Shown one piece after another: positions 17,255 to 26,936 of a stretch of 64,000 nucleotides of DNA. The position numbers and the translations under genes are program-made. Below the pieces are notes generated by a model that saw nothing but the letters and a program-made list of their open reading frames with translations, had not been told where the DNA came from and ran no database searches. Each line of letters begins with the position of its first letter. Position 1 is the first letter of the stretch. Source of the DNA: Microbacterium esteraromaticum (GTDB lineage Bacteria; Actinomycetota; Actinomycetes; Actinomycetales; Microbacteriaceae); NCBI RefSeq assembly GCF_016907315.1, contig NZ_JAFBBS010000001.1:2666001-2730000 (forward strand). The letters are read 5' to 3'.

Positions 17255-18100
17255 ATGCACATCAGCTCCCCGACTTCGGCGGATGCATCCACGACCGGCC
17301 GCACAGGCGTCGATGTCGTGCGACGCAACGCCGTCACGATCACGGGGGCAGAGGGCGCGCCTGTGATGGTCTTCGGTCATGGCTACGGCACCGATCAGAC
17401 GACCTGGCGGGCGGTCGCCGACCGCTTCGCCGATGATCATCGGGTCGTGCTGTTCGACTACGTCGGGTCGGGCCGGTCGGACATCTCGGCATACGACGCC
17501 CGGCGATACGACTCGCTCGACGGGTACGCCGACGATCTCATCGAGGTGATCGACGCGGCCGGAGCGCGAGACGTGGTGTTCGTGGGGCATTCGGTCAGCG
17601 GCATGATCGGCGCTCTGGCGTCGATCCGCCGCCCCGATCTGTTCTCACAGCTCATCATGATCTGCCCCTCGCCGAGGTACCTGAACGACGGCGACTACAT
17701 CGGCGGCTTCGACCGTGAGGACGTCCTCGATCTGCTCGCTGCGATCGAGACCAATCAGCCCGGCTGGGCGGCATCGCTGGCCCCTGCCGTCACCGCCCGT
17801 GACGACCTTCCCGAGGTCACGGAGCGCGTGCGCGATCTCTTCGCCACCACGGCCCACGAGGTGGCGACGCACTTCGCGCGTGTGGTGTTCCTCAGCGACG
17901 TGCGGCACAGGCTGGGCGAGATCTCGGTGCCCACCACGGTCGTGCAGTCGGTGGGTGACATCATCTGCCCGCCGCACATCGGCGAGTACCTCAGCGGGCG
18001 CATCGCGCAGTGCACGCTGGTGCGCCTCGACTCCGCCGGTCACTTCGTGCACCTGACCGAACCCGATCTGGTCGCTGAGCAGATCAGCCGGGCGCTGTGA
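17255..18100 (+). CDS. RsbQ/KAI2-like alpha/beta hydrolase
   Basis: A 281-residue alpha/beta hydrolase close in length and motifs to RsbQ (269): MVFGHGYGTDQTTWRAVADRF, FDYVGSGRSD, and a complete triad S113 (GHSVSG), D235 (SVGDIICPP) and H263 (SAGHFVHL). RsbQ works with the PAS-domain phosphatase RsbP in the Bacillus energy-stress pathway and is the bacterial relative of the plant receptors KAI2/D14. GAGGAGG at 17241-17247 favours ATG 17255. Its stop overlaps the start of a PAS-GGDEF protein (GTGA), so the pair probably forms one sensing unit. Confidence 0.85.
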   Translation: MHISSPTSADASTTGRTGVDVVRRNAVTITGAEGAPVMVFGHGYGTDQTTWRAVADRFADDHRVVLFDYVGSGRSDISAYDARRYDSLDGYADDLIEVIDAAGARDVVFVGHSVSGMIGALASIRRPDLFSQLIMICPSPRYLNDGDYIGGFDREDVLDLLAAIETNQPGWAASLAPAVTARDDLPEVTERVRDLFATTAHEVATHFARVVFLSDVRHRLGEISVPTTVVQSVGDIICPPHIGEYLSGRIAQCTLVRLDSAGHFVHLTEPDLVAEQISRAL

Positions 18101-19527
18101 CCGGGGCCCGCCTGGACGATTCCCTCGATCTGCTGGAGCACACGCCGGTCGCGGTGTTCGTGCTGGGCGTCGACGGCACGATCCTCTCTCACAACATGGG
18201 GATGCAGGTGTGGCTCGGCCTTGGCGGGGTGACCGGCGATCGCGGGCTGCGCGGACGCAACATCGTGGAGTGGCTCACCGCGCCCTCGCGCATGCTGTAC
18301 GAGACCCAGGTGATGCCGAGACTGCTCGAGACAGGACGCCTGCGAGAGGTGATGCTCGAGATCCGGGATGAGGCGGGCACGCGACGCGCGGCGCTCGTGG
18401 GCGCCGAGCTGCGTCACGACGGCGAAGGCCGGCCCGTCGCGTACGTGGCCGCGGTGGAGACCACCGCGCGAGCCGCGTTCGAGAGGGAGCTGGTGGCGGC
18501 GCGACGCGAGGCCGAACTCGCCCATCGCCGGCTCGTGCTTCTGCAGGACGCCACCAGCGCGCTGGCGGTGGCGAACGGGCTCGCCGATCTGGGGGACACA
18601 CTCGTGACCGCTGCGGCCAGGGCCACCGCTGCTGCATGGACGGCCGTGAGGATCGTCGACAGCTCGGAGGGCGCGGACGCCGCGGTGCGACAGTGGGGCG
18701 ATTCACCCGCGGGAGTGGTGCTCGACGGCCGGCCGGCTGCATCCGGCCGGCAGCTCGTCTGCCGTGATGCCGCGGAGATGGCCGATTTGGTCCCGGAGGA
18801 CGTCGACGCTCTGCGGGCGGCAGGCATCGAGGCCCTGGTGACCACCCCGATCGTCCGCAACACGGGGGAGCGCACCGTCATCCTCGGAGAGATCCACTGC
18901 TGGTTCCGTCGTGCCCGCTCGCTCGAGGCCGACGAGCTCGAGAGCCTGCGAGCCCTCGCCGCCCAGGCCGAGCGGGTGGTCGACCACCTGAGGCTGAGCG
19001 ACCAGCTGCAGCATCACGCCCTGCATGACGGTCTGACCGGGCTTCCGAATCGCGTGCTGTTCGCAGAGCGCCTGCAGCGCATGCTGCGCCGTGCCGAGGA
19101 AGCCGGCGAGCCATGCGCCGTGCTCTTCCTCGACCTCGACGGGTTCAAGGCCATCAACGACAGGCTCGGGCACGGCGTCGGAGACGAGGTGCTGCGCATC
19201 GTCGCGTCGCGCTTGCGGAGTGTGTGCCGCATGGGCGACACCGTGGCCAGGCTCGGCGGTGACGAGTTCCTCATCGCCACGAGCGGGATGGACGAGGGAT
19301 CGACGGAGCATTTCGCCGAGCGAGTGCGGAACGTGGTGCGAGAGCCGCTGGACGGCGCCGCCGCGGGGTCGCACCTCTCGGCGAGCGTGGGGGCCGTGCA
19401 CCTGCGGCCGGCTCCCGGGGCCGACACGCCTTCAGCAGACGAGGTCGTCGCCGCTGCTGATGCCGCGATGTACCGCGCCAAGCGGGCAGGCAAAGACGCT
19501 GTGCAGGTGACCGTTCTCGAGCGCTGA
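18097..19527 (+). CDS. PAS/GAF-domain diguanylate cyclase
   Basis: A 476-residue protein from GTG 18097, translationally coupled to the RsbQ-like gene. Residues about 8-125 look like a PAS domain (LEHTPVAVFVLGVDGTILSHN), about 140-300 a GAF-like region, and about 310-470 a GGDEF domain. The active site is the canonical GGDEF (387-391). RMGD at 378-381 is five residues ahead, matching the RxxD product-inhibition site. An active, feedback-inhibited diguanylate cyclase making c-di-GMP is therefore expected. No transmembrane segment is seen, so sensing is cytoplasmic, perhaps of a product of the neighbouring hydrolase. Confidence 0.88.
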   Translation: MTGARLDDSLDLLEHTPVAVFVLGVDGTILSHNMGMQVWLGLGGVTGDRGLRGRNIVEWLTAPSRMLYETQVMPRLLETGRLREVMLEIRDEAGTRRAALVGAELRHDGEGRPVAYVAAVETTARAAFERELVAARREAELAHRRLVLLQDATSALAVANGLADLGDTLVTAAARATAAAWTAVRIVDSSEGADAAVRQWGDSPAGVVLDGRPAASGRQLVCRDAAEMADLVPEDVDALRAAGIEALVTTPIVRNTGERTVILGEIHCWFRRARSLEADELESLRALAAQAERVVDHLRLSDQLQHHALHDGLTGLPNRVLFAERLQRMLRRAEEAGEPCAVLFLDLDGFKAINDRLGHGVGDEVLRIVASRLRSVCRMGDTVARLGGDEFLIATSGMDEGSTEHFAERVRNVVREPLDGAAAGSHLSASVGAVHLRPAPGADTPSADEVVAAADAAMYRAKRAGKDAVQVTVLER

Positions 19528-19570
19528 GCCCGCCGGCCTCACAGTCAGCCGGGTGCCCGCAGCTCGCCGG

Positions 19571-21451
19571 TCACACCAGAAGCTGATGCCGGGCGAGGTC
19601 GCGGTACAGCGGAGTCGACTCGATGAGCTCGGCGTGCGTGCCCTGGCCGACGACGACCCCGCCCTGAAGCACGACGATCAGGTCGCTGTCGACGACGGTC
19701 GACAGGCGATGGGCGATGACGACGAGCGTGCGGTCGGCGGCAGCGGCGTCGATGGCCTCGCGCATGCGCTGCTCGTTCACCCCGTCGAGCGACGAGGTCG
19801 ACTCGTCGAGCAGCAGGATCGGTGCCTCGGTCAGCAGGGCGCGCGCGATCGCGAGCCGCTGACGCTCGCCGCCCGAGAGCATCACCCCGTCTTCGCCGAC
19901 GGGAGCGTTCAGGGCGAGAGGGCTGCGCTCGAGCACGTCGCCGAGGTTGACCGAGCGCAGCACGCGCTCGCAGTCGGCATCCGTGGCATCCGGCGCCGCC
20001 AGCCGCAGGTTCTCGCCCAGGGTGCCGGCGAGCGTCGGAGCATCCTGCTCGACGTAGCCGAACTGCGCCCGCAGCTGCTCGCGCGGATACGTGCGCACGT
20101 CGTGACCGGCGAGGCGGATCGATCCACCGGTCGGGTCGTAGAAGCGTTCGATGAGCGAGAGGATCGTGCTCTTGCCCGCACCGCTCGGGCCGACCAGCGC
20201 CACGCGGGCGCCACGCGGGACGGCGAACGAGACGCCCTTCAGCACGTCGCGGTCGACCTCTGCCTGGTCGCCATCGGCCGGACGCTCCAGATGCGCATCG
20301 ACCAGCAGGCTCTGCGCCTCGCGAGCCGCAGCCTCGCGGGCGGCGATCACGGCGTCGGGGTAGCGGAAGCGCACGTCGCGGAACTCGATCGCCGGGGCGC
20401 CGACGACGGCGGCGGCGGTCGCGTCGGCATCCGGCTCATCGCCCTGCGTCTCGGTCGGCAGGTCGAGCACCTCCTGGATGCGGCCCAGAGCGCCCAGCGC
20501 CTGATTGACCGAGGTGATCGCGCCGAACGCCTGCCCGAGGGGCATCACGAGCATGAACAGGAACATGACGAAGGTCACGAGCGACGCGATCGTGAGCGCC
20601 CCCGACGCCACGCGGAAACCGCCCACGCCCAGCACCACGAGCAACGACAGCTGCAGGGCGATGCCCGCCACGGGAACGACCATCGACGAGATCTTCGCGA
20701 TGCGCACGCCGAGGCCGTACGCCTCGCCGGCGATGCCCTCGACCGCCGTCGTCTCGCGCTCGGTGGCGCCAGACGCGCGCACCGTGCGGATCGACGAGAT
20801 GCCGCGTTCGACTCCGGATGCCAGCTCTCCCACCTTCTGCTGCTGCGCGGCCGATGCGGTGCGGATCCGCCCGCTCAGCAGCACGACCACGACCACCGAC
20901 GCCCCGATCACGAGCACGATGAGCAGCAGAAGAAGCGGGTCGATGATCAGCATGGCGATGAGCGCGCCGACGAACAGGATCGCACTGCCCACCGCATCCG
21001 CGAGTCCCTGGGTGAGCACCGCGTACAGCAGCGTCGTGTCGGTGCCGACGCGCGAGACCAGGTCGCCCGTGCGCCGTGCATCGAACTCGCTGATCGGAAG
21101 GTGCAGGATGCGGGCGATGAGCTTGCGGCGACTGGAGTAGACGACCGCCGTGCCGGTGCGCTGCAGCAGGTAGTGCTGGTAGCCCGAGATGATCGAGGCG
21201 ATGATCACGAAGCCGATCAGCAGCCAGACCAGCGAGCCGAGCCCGTCGCCCTTCTGCACCCGGTCGATGACCTGTCCGACCAGCAGCGGCTGCACCAGTG
21301 AGGCCGCAGCGCCGATGATGCTGAGCACAGCGACGACGATGAGCACCTTCTTGTGCTCGAACAGGAACGGGAGCAGCTGGCGGAACGTCGCGCGCGGGCC
21401 GTCCGGCTGCGCGCCGCGCCCGCGTCGGCGTGACGGCGCCGTGCGAGACAT
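19571..21451 (-). CDS. ABC exporter, fused permease and ATPase (multidrug/lipid type)
   Basis: A 626-residue half-transporter. The N-terminal six-helix domain (about 40-330) contains GQVIDRVQKGD and the coupling region RLISEFDARRTGDLVSRVGTDT-like sequence; the ATPase domain has Walker A VGPSGAGKSTI, signature LSGGERQRLAIARALL and Walker B ILLLDESTSSLD. It presumably works as a homodimer exporting a lipid or drug. ATG 21451 has AGAAGG 6 nt upstream, which excludes a 20-residue extension. It stands alone and converges with the diguanylate cyclase gene. Confidence 0.9.
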   Translation of the reverse strand: MSRTAPSRRRGRGAQPDGPRATFRQLLPFLFEHKKVLIVVAVLSIIGAAASLVQPLLVGQVIDRVQKGDGLGSLVWLLIGFVIIASIISGYQHYLLQRTGTAVVYSSRRKLIARILHLPISEFDARRTGDLVSRVGTDTTLLYAVLTQGLADAVGSAILFVGALIAMLIIDPLLLLLIVLVIGASVVVVVLLSGRIRTASAAQQQKVGELASGVERGISSIRTVRASGATERETTAVEGIAGEAYGLGVRIAKISSMVVPVAGIALQLSLLVVLGVGGFRVASGALTIASLVTFVMFLFMLVMPLGQAFGAITSVNQALGALGRIQEVLDLPTETQGDEPDADATAAAVVGAPAIEFRDVRFRYPDAVIAAREAAAREAQSLLVDAHLERPADGDQAEVDRDVLKGVSFAVPRGARVALVGPSGAGKSTILSLIERFYDPTGGSIRLAGHDVRTYPREQLRAQFGYVEQDAPTLAGTLGENLRLAAPDATDADCERVLRSVNLGDVLERSPLALNAPVGEDGVMLSGGERQRLAIARALLTEAPILLLDESTSSLDGVNEQRMREAIDAAAADRTLVVIAHRLSTVVDSDLIVVLQGGVVVGQGTHAELIESTPLYRDLARHQLLV

Positions 21452-21544
21452 GAGGACCTTCTTCGGGGATGGGGACCGGTCCCATTCTGCGCCGCGCGGC
21501 TTATGCGTCACCTGTTCGCCCGCGGATGGCGACAGGATGGACGG

Positions 21545-22576
21545 ATGCTGACCCCCGCCAAGCTCCAGCCCGGCGACCGCGTCGCCGTCCTCTCACCAGC
21601 CTTCGCCGCTCCCGCCGCAGGCCCCGAGGTGCACGATCAGGCCATGCGGCGTCTGCACGAGATCACCGGTCTGACGCCGATCGAGTACCCGACCACGCGG
21701 CAGCTCGATGCAAGCCCCGAAGCACGGGCAGCCGACGTGAACACGGCGCTCGCCGATCAGGGCATCCGGGCGATCCTGGCCACCATCGGCGGCAGCGACC
21801 AGATCCTCGTCACTCCTCACCTCGATGCGGCGCTGGCCGCAGCGGATCCCAAGCCGTTCCTCGGGTACAGCGACAACACCAACATCCTGAACTGGCTGTG
21901 GCGCAACGGCGTCGCCGGCTTCTACGGCGGATCCACTCAGGTGCATCTCGGCCCCGGCCCCGCGGTCGACGACGTGCACCTGCGCTCGCTGCGCGCGGCG
22001 CTGCTCGACGGCGGCGAGGTCGAGATCACCGAGCCGGGGGAGTCGGAGGACTTCGGGCGGCACTGGGACGACCCTGCCGCCCTGACCGAGTACGGCGACC
22101 GCGAGCCGACCGAGCCGTGGACGTGGGCCGGCCCCTCTGCCGCGGTGACGGCGCGCACCTGGGGCGGCTGCCTGGAGGTCGTGAACCAGCTCGCCCTCGC
22201 CGACCGGATGCCGTCGAACGAGGAGCTCGCCGGCACGATCCTGCTGCTCGAGACCAGCGAGCGGCTCACCCCTCCGCATCGGGTCGCCGAGCAGCTTCGC
22301 GCCTACGGCGAGCGAGGACTGCTGGCCGCCGTGGCCGGGGTGCTCTTCGCGCGCCCCGCGGTGAGCTCCTTCGACGTGCTTCCGACGGAGGCCGAGAAGG
22401 CCTCGCTGCGCGACGCGCAGCGCCATGTCGTACTCGAGACGGTCGGCCGGTACAACCCGGATGCCGTGGTGTGCGTCGGCGTGCCATTCGGCCACACGCG
22501 TCCGCAGTGGATCCTGCCCTATGGCGGCGAGATGACGCTAGACGGGGCGGAGCGAAAGGTCACCGCCAGGTTCTGA
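21545..22576 (+). CDS. S66-family LD-carboxypeptidase / MccF-like peptidase
   Basis: A 343-residue S66 serine peptidase: LQPGDRVAVLSPAFAAP at the N-terminus, nucleophile elbow FLGYSDNTNI (S109) and the catalytic His in GVPFGHTRPQW near residue 320. LdcA members remove the terminal D-Ala of murein tetrapeptides in recycling; MccF members inactivate microcin C-like peptide-nucleotides. The inserted loop and the length are closer to MccF. CAGGAT and 6 nt precede the ATG at 21545 (leaderless pattern). Confidence 0.85.
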   Translation: MLTPAKLQPGDRVAVLSPAFAAPAAGPEVHDQAMRRLHEITGLTPIEYPTTRQLDASPEARAADVNTALADQGIRAILATIGGSDQILVTPHLDAALAAADPKPFLGYSDNTNILNWLWRNGVAGFYGGSTQVHLGPGPAVDDVHLRSLRAALLDGGEVEITEPGESEDFGRHWDDPAALTEYGDREPTEPWTWAGPSAAVTARTWGGCLEVVNQLALADRMPSNEELAGTILLLETSERLTPPHRVAEQLRAYGERGLLAAVAGVLFARPAVSSFDVLPTEAEKASLRDAQRHVVLETVGRYNPDAVVCVGVPFGHTRPQWILPYGGEMTLDGAERKVTARF

Positions 22577-22607
22577 CTGCTTGTAGGCGCTCCCTAGGAT
22601 GGTGCCC

Positions 22608-23231
22608 ATGCCCGCGAGGAAGTGGATCCTGTTCGACATCGGCGGCGTTCTCGAGATCGTCGACGACGACGCCTGGCAGGACCAGTGGTGGTCTCGATGG
22701 TGTGAGCGCACAGGGCTGGAGCGGCCAGAGTTCGACGCGCGAGTCGAGGGTGCCGATCTGCCGCCGATCGACATCACCGCCGGGCACGAGGCCGTCTTCT
22801 GGCAGCGTCTGGCAGTGGCGCTCGATCTCGAACCGGATGACAGCGATGCGATGCGGGCTGACTTCTGGGACGCCTACTGCGGCACGGCGAACACCGAGCT
22901 GATCGAGTACGCCCGGTCGCTGGCGCCTCGGGCCGGCGTCGCGATCCTCTCCAACTCGGCAGACGGCGCGCGCGAGGAGGAGGAGCGGCGCTTCGGCTTC
23001 TCGAGCATCTTCGACCCGATCTGCTACAGCCACGAGCAGGGCGTGAACAAGCCCGACCCCCGCGCGTACCGCGAGGCGCTGCGCAGGATGGGCGCCGACC
23101 CCGCTGACGTCTTCTTCGTCGACGATCGGCGGATGTCCATCGACGGCGCGGCGGCCGTGGGCATCCGGGGAATCCTGCACCGCGAGAACGCCGCGACGAT
23201 CGCCGCCGTCGACGCGTTTCTCCTCGGGTGA
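22608..23231 (+). CDS. HAD-IA family hydrolase
   Basis: A 207-residue HAD hydrolase with motif I LFDIGGVLE, motif II ILSNSADG, motif III GVNKPDPRAYREALR and motif IV FFVDDRRMSID. The Gly in place of the second Asp of motif I is common in the group related to epoxide-hydrolase N-domains and haloacid dehalogenases and may mean weak or altered phosphatase activity. ATG 22608 follows TAGGAT and a 7-nt gap; an ATG three codons upstream (22599) overlaps that hexamer and is less likely. Substrate unknown. Confidence 0.82.
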   Translation: MPARKWILFDIGGVLEIVDDDAWQDQWWSRWCERTGLERPEFDARVEGADLPPIDITAGHEAVFWQRLAVALDLEPDDSDAMRADFWDAYCGTANTELIEYARSLAPRAGVAILSNSADGAREEEERRFGFSSIFDPICYSHEQGVNKPDPRAYREALRRMGADPADVFFVDDRRMSIDGAAAVGIRGILHRENAATIAAVDAFLLG

Positions 23232-23244
23232 TCGCCCGGCGGCC

Positions 23245-24699
23245 TCAGGACTGGGCAGCGACCCCGAGATCCGCCTCGTAGTCGTGGTCCTTGGTCTCGG
23301 GAGAGAGCCAGAGGGCGATGAACGTCAGCACGGCCATCGCCGAGAGGTAGACGCCCACGAGCCACGGTGAGCCGTCACCGATCCGCCACAGCTCGACGGC
23401 GATCAGGGGAGCGACCGCGGCGCCGAGGATCGATGACACGTTGTAGGCGATCGCCGATCCCGAGTAGCGCACATTGGTCGGGAACAGCTCGGGCAGCAGG
23501 GCGCCCATGGGACCGAACGTGGCGCCCATCAGCAGGAAGCCGAGGATCAGGAAGCCCTGCACGACAGCCGTGGTCAGAGCCGGGTCGCCCTGCGGAGCCA
23601 GGAAGAGCCCGAAGGTGAGGCCGAAGGCGATGATGGCCCCGGTCACCCACAGCAGCAGCTTGCGGCGGCCGATGCGGTCGGCCCACGGGCCCGACAGGAG
23701 CGTGAAGATGCCGAAGAACACGACGCCGACGATCTGCATGATCACGAACTGGGTGTAGCCGAAGCCGAGGCCGGGGTAGAACTGCTCGGCGAACGCGGTC
23801 GGGTCGAACGGCTTCCCCGCGGCCTCCGCGGCCTTCTGCGCTGCGGCCGACGCGAGCTCGAGCGATGCGGGCTTGGTGCCGTACGCCAGCGTGAAGTTCG
23901 TCATCAGGTAGAACAGCACATACGTCGCCAGCATGATGAACGTGCCGAGGATCAGCTGCTTCCAGTGGTGGCGGAAGACCGTCGCGAGGGGAAGCTTGCG
24001 GATGCGGCCCGTGTCGGCGGCCCGCGTGAACGTCTCGGACTCGACGAGCTTCAGACGCACCCAGAGGCCGATGATCACCATGACGGCCGAGAAGAGGAAC
24101 GGCACGCGCCATCCCCAGCTGAGGAAGGCCTCGGACTTCAGGGTGGGGTCGGACTCGTGGGGGAGCAGGGCGTTGATGCCGAGGAAGATGCCGTTGGCGA
24201 TGATGAAGCCGAGCGGGGCGCCCAGCTGCGGGAAGGAGCCGTACCAGGCGCGCTTGCCTGCCGGGGCGTTCTCCGTCGCGACCAGGGCCGCTCCCGACCA
24301 CTCGCCGCCGAGGGCGAAGCCCTGGGCGAGCCGAAGCACCAGCAGCAGCAGAGCAGCCCACCAGTTGATCTGCTGGAACGTCGGGAGCAGTCCGATCAGG
24401 AACGTCGCGATGCCCATCGTGAGCAGAGAGGCGACCAGGGTGGCCTTGCGGCCGAACTTGTCGCCGAAGTGACCGAAGACGACGGCCCCGATGGGGCGCG
24501 CGATCATCGCGGCACCGAACACGCCGAACGATGCGAGAAGAGACGTGGTGTCGTTCCCGGTGGGGAAGAACAGCACGGGGAACACGAGCACCGCAGCCGT
24601 CGCGTAGACGTAGAAGTCGTAGAACTCGATCGTCGTGCCGACGAGGCTGGCCAGGATCACCCGCGAGCGCGGGTTGGCCGGGGCGGTGGTCGTTGTCAT
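23245..24699 (-). CDS. MFS transporter, metabolite:H+ symporter family (ProP/ShiA/KgtP-like)
   Basis: A 484-residue major facilitator with 12 predicted helices. GTTIEFYDFYVYATAA in helix 1, GHFGDKFGRKATL between helices 2 and 3, and RLAQGFALGGEWSGAAL in helix 4 are signatures of the metabolite:H+ symporter (MHS) family, which imports organic acids, shikimate, proline or betaine. A long periplasmic loop follows residue 300. GGAGGAG lies 7 nt upstream of ATG. It is monocistronic, so the substrate cannot be guessed from neighbours. Confidence 0.9.
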   Translation of the reverse strand: MTTTTAPANPRSRVILASLVGTTIEFYDFYVYATAAVLVFPVLFFPTGNDTTSLLASFGVFGAAMIARPIGAVVFGHFGDKFGRKATLVASLLTMGIATFLIGLLPTFQQINWWAALLLLVLRLAQGFALGGEWSGAALVATENAPAGKRAWYGSFPQLGAPLGFIIANGIFLGINALLPHESDPTLKSEAFLSWGWRVPFLFSAVMVIIGLWVRLKLVESETFTRAADTGRIRKLPLATVFRHHWKQLILGTFIMLATYVLFYLMTNFTLAYGTKPASLELASAAAQKAAEAAGKPFDPTAFAEQFYPGLGFGYTQFVIMQIVGVVFFGIFTLLSGPWADRIGRRKLLLWVTGAIIAFGLTFGLFLAPQGDPALTTAVVQGFLILGFLLMGATFGPMGALLPELFPTNVRYSGSAIAYNVSSILGAAVAPLIAVELWRIGDGSPWLVGVYLSAMAVLTFIALWLSPETKDHDYEADLGVAAQS

Positions 24700-24775
24700 G
24701 TGCTGCTCCTCCGGTGAGCGGTCGTCAGAACCTCCCGGAGTCTAGTTGCTCACGCAGCCCAGCGCGGACGGCGCG

Positions 24776-25132
24776 TCACCAGATGACGGCGATGCCCGCG
24801 TTCACCAGCGTCAGAAGACCGATGCCCCAGAACAGCGCGGGGGGCACGTGGCCGCTCTTGCGCTGGCGAGCCTGGCCGATGCCGAGGAACGCGCCGATGA
24901 TCAGCAGCACGACGAGCTTGGTGCCGATCTTCGCGTAGTTCATCTCGGCGCCGTCGGGCAGACCCCACGGCGCCGCGAGAGCGAGTCCTGCGACGGCGGC
25001 GATCGAGATGCCGATGTGCATCAGACGCGTGATCTCGCGCTTGCCGCCGAAGGCCTGCACCGCCCATGCTCCGAACAGCACGGCGAAGCCGATGAGGTGC
25101 ACGAGAAGGACGATGTGGCGCAGGGTCTCCAT
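24776..25132 (-). CDS. Small four-helix membrane protein of unknown function
   Basis: A 118-residue protein with four hydrophobic helices (about 5-28, 38-57, 68-86, 98-117) separated by short charged loops including FGGKREITRLMHIG and GQARQRKSGH. It has no cysteine pairs or haem-type motifs that I can assign. TAGCCT followed by 6 nt precedes ATG 25132, the leaderless pattern. It lies downstream of ribH on the same strand but 62 nt away with its own promoter-like hexamer, so it need not be part of the riboflavin operon. Confidence 0.7.
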   Translation of the reverse strand: METLRHIVLLVHLIGFAVLFGAWAVQAFGGKREITRLMHIGISIAAVAGLALAAPWGLPDGAEMNYAKIGTKLVVLLIIGAFLGIGQARQRKSGHVPPALFWGIGLLTLVNAGIAVIW

Positions 25133-25194
25133 GACCCCAGGCTAGCCGGTCTGCCGCGTGCGGCGCGAAGGCCCGGCCGTTCTCGCTGGATGCG

Positions 25195-25671
25195 TCAGCC
25201 GCGCAGCGCGCGGATCACCTGAGCCGTGCGCAGGGCGGCGTCCGCTGCCTCAGCGCCCTTGTCCTCCTTCGAGCCCTCGAGGCCCGCGCGGTCGAGGCCC
25301 TGCTTCTCGTCGTCGAGGGTCAGCACGCCGAAGCCGACGGGCCTGCCGGCATCCAGCGCCACCCGGCTCAGTCCGTCGGTCGTCGCCGCCGACACGTACT
25401 CGAAGTGCGGGGTGCCGCCGCGGATGATCACGCCGAGAGCGACCACGGCATCCGCTCCTCCGGCGAATGCCGCCTGAGCCGCGACCGCGAGCTCGAACGA
25501 GCCCGGCACTCGCACCAGGGTGTGCGCGGCGCCTGCCTCGTCGAGCACGCGCTGCGCACCGGCGATCAGGCCGTTCGAGATCGTCTCGTGCCACGTGCCT
25601 GCGATCACGACGACGCGCAGTCCGCTGCCGTCGATCGGGGTGGTCGGGGTGGGGGCTCCGGCGCCGCTCAT
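25195..25671 (-). CDS. ribH: 6,7-dimethyl-8-ribityllumazine synthase
   Basis: A 158-residue lumazine synthase, the usual size. Visible family motifs are [16 protein letters not shown] near the N-terminus, [11 protein letters not shown] (substrate loop), [16 protein letters not shown] (phosphate/catalytic region with the His) and [10 protein letters not shown]. It condenses the pyrimidine from RibD with dihydroxybutanone phosphate from RibAB. Its ATG overlaps the ribAB stop (ATGA), making it the last gene of the riboflavin operon. Confidence 0.96.
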   Translation of the reverse strand: MSGAGAPTPTTPIDGSGLRVVVIAGTWHETISNGLIAGAQRVLDEAGAAHTLVRVPGSFELAVAAQAAFAGGADAVVALGVIIRGGTPHFEYVSAATTDGLSRVALDAGRPVGFGVLTLDDEKQGLDRAGLEGSKEDKGAEAADAALRTAQVIRALRG

Positions 25672-26936
25672 GCGTTGTCCTTTCCGAGGGCTTCGGCGAG
25701 TTCCGCCGCGCCGATGATGTGACCCATGCGGTCGCGCTTGGTCTCGAGGTACTGGTGATTGTTCGGGCCGACGCCGACGATCAGGGGCACCTGCTCCACC
25801 ACGTCCAGGCCGAGGGCGCGCAGCTTCTCGACCTTGTCGGTGTTGTTCGTGAGCAGCCGCACCTTCGAGATGCCGAGATCCGTGAGGATCCCCGCGGCCG
25901 CCGCGTACTCGCGGGCGTCGGCTGGCAGCCCGAGGGCGAGGTTGGCGTCGACGGTGTCGAGGCCCTCCTCCTGCAGGGCGTACGCACGCAGCTTGTTGAT
26001 CAGCCCGATGCCTCGTCCTTCATGGCCGCGCATGTAGATGACCACGCCGCCCTCCTGGTCGATGCGCTCGAGAGCGGCTTGCAGCTGCGGACCGCACTCG
26101 CACTTCTGCGAGCCGAACGCCTCGCCCGTGAGGCACTCCGAGTGCACGCGCACCAGCGCCGTCTCGCCCGGTGTGCCGGAGACGACCGCGATGTGGTCGG
26201 TGCCGCTGATGCGGTCCTTGTAGGCGAGGAAGCGGAAGGTGCCGTGATCGGTGGGCACATTGGCGTCTGCGCGCAGGCTCACCCGGCGCCCGGTGCGTTG
26301 CGCGAGGCAGTCGGCCTCGTCGCGAGGGTCGATCTCGTTCAGGTGCGCGATCAGCTGCTCGATGGTGATGACGGGCACGCCCTCCCGCGCCCCGAGCTCC
26401 ATCAGCGCAGGCAGGCGCATCATGCTCCCGTCATCGGCGACGACCTCGGCGATGGCGCCGACGGGCTGCAGGCCGGCGAGGCGCATCAGCTCGACGGCGG
26501 CTTCGGTGTGGCCGCCGCGCTCGCGCACGCCGCCGTCGACGGCGCGCAGCGGCAGGATGTGGCCGGGCCGGATGAGGCTGGCGGGAGTGGATGTGGGGTT
26601 CGCCAGCACATTGAGGGTCAGCGCGCGGTCGTGGGCGCTGATGCCGGTGGTGACGCCTTCGGCCGCGTCGACGCTCACCGTGTACGCGGTGGTGCGGGCG
26701 TCCTCGTTCGTCTCGACCATCGGCGGCAGGTTCAGCTGGTCGGCGAGGTCGGCGGGCATCGGCGCGCAGATCAGTCCTGACGTCCAGCGCACCATCCAGG
26801 CCATCGTCTCTGCCGTGGCGAGCTCGGCGGAGATGATGATGTCGCCCTCGTTCTCGCGGTTCTCGTCGTCGGCGACGATGATCGGCTTGCCGGCGCGCAG
26901 CGCGTCGAGGGCGTCGGAGAGAGGGGAAAGGCTCAC
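25668..26936 (-). CDS. ribBA: Bifunctional 3,4-dihydroxy-2-butanone-4-phosphate synthase / GTP cyclohydrolase II
   Basis: A 422-residue fusion from GTG 26936, which overlaps the ribE stop (GTGA) and excludes a long out-of-context upstream frame. The N-terminal synthase (about 1-200) carries [10 protein letters not shown] and [11 protein letters not shown]; the C-terminal cyclohydrolase (about 205-400) carries the zinc cysteines in [20 protein letters not shown] and [18 protein letters not shown]. The active-site motifs of both halves look intact, so this one protein starts both arms of riboflavin synthesis from GTP and ribulose-5-phosphate. Confidence 0.96.
   Translation of the reverse strand: MSLSPLSDALDALRAGKPIIVADDENRENEGDIIISAELATAETMAWMVRWTSGLICAPMPADLADQLNLPPMVETNEDARTTAYTVSVDAAEGVTTGISAHDRALTLNVLANPTSTPASLIRPGHILPLRAVDGGVRERGGHTEAAVELMRLAGLQPVGAIAEVVADDGSMMRLPALMELGAREGVPVITIEQLIAHLNEIDPRDEADCLAQRTGRRVSLRADANVPTDHGTFRFLAYKDRISGTDHIAVVSGTPGETALVRVHSECLTGEAFGSQKCECGPQLQAALERIDQEGGVVIYMRGHEGRGIGLINKLRAYALQEEGLDTVDANLALGLPADAREYAAAAGILTDLGISKVRLLTNNTDKVEKLRALGLDVVEQVPLIVGVGPNNHQYLETKRDRMGHIIGAAELAEALGKDNA

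Noticed and set aside
22599..22607. ATG at 22599 as the start of the HAD-IA hydrolase
   Set aside because: This ATG overlaps the TAGGAT hexamer and would have no leader or ribosome site; ATG 22608 has the 7-nt spacing seen at other leaderless genes.
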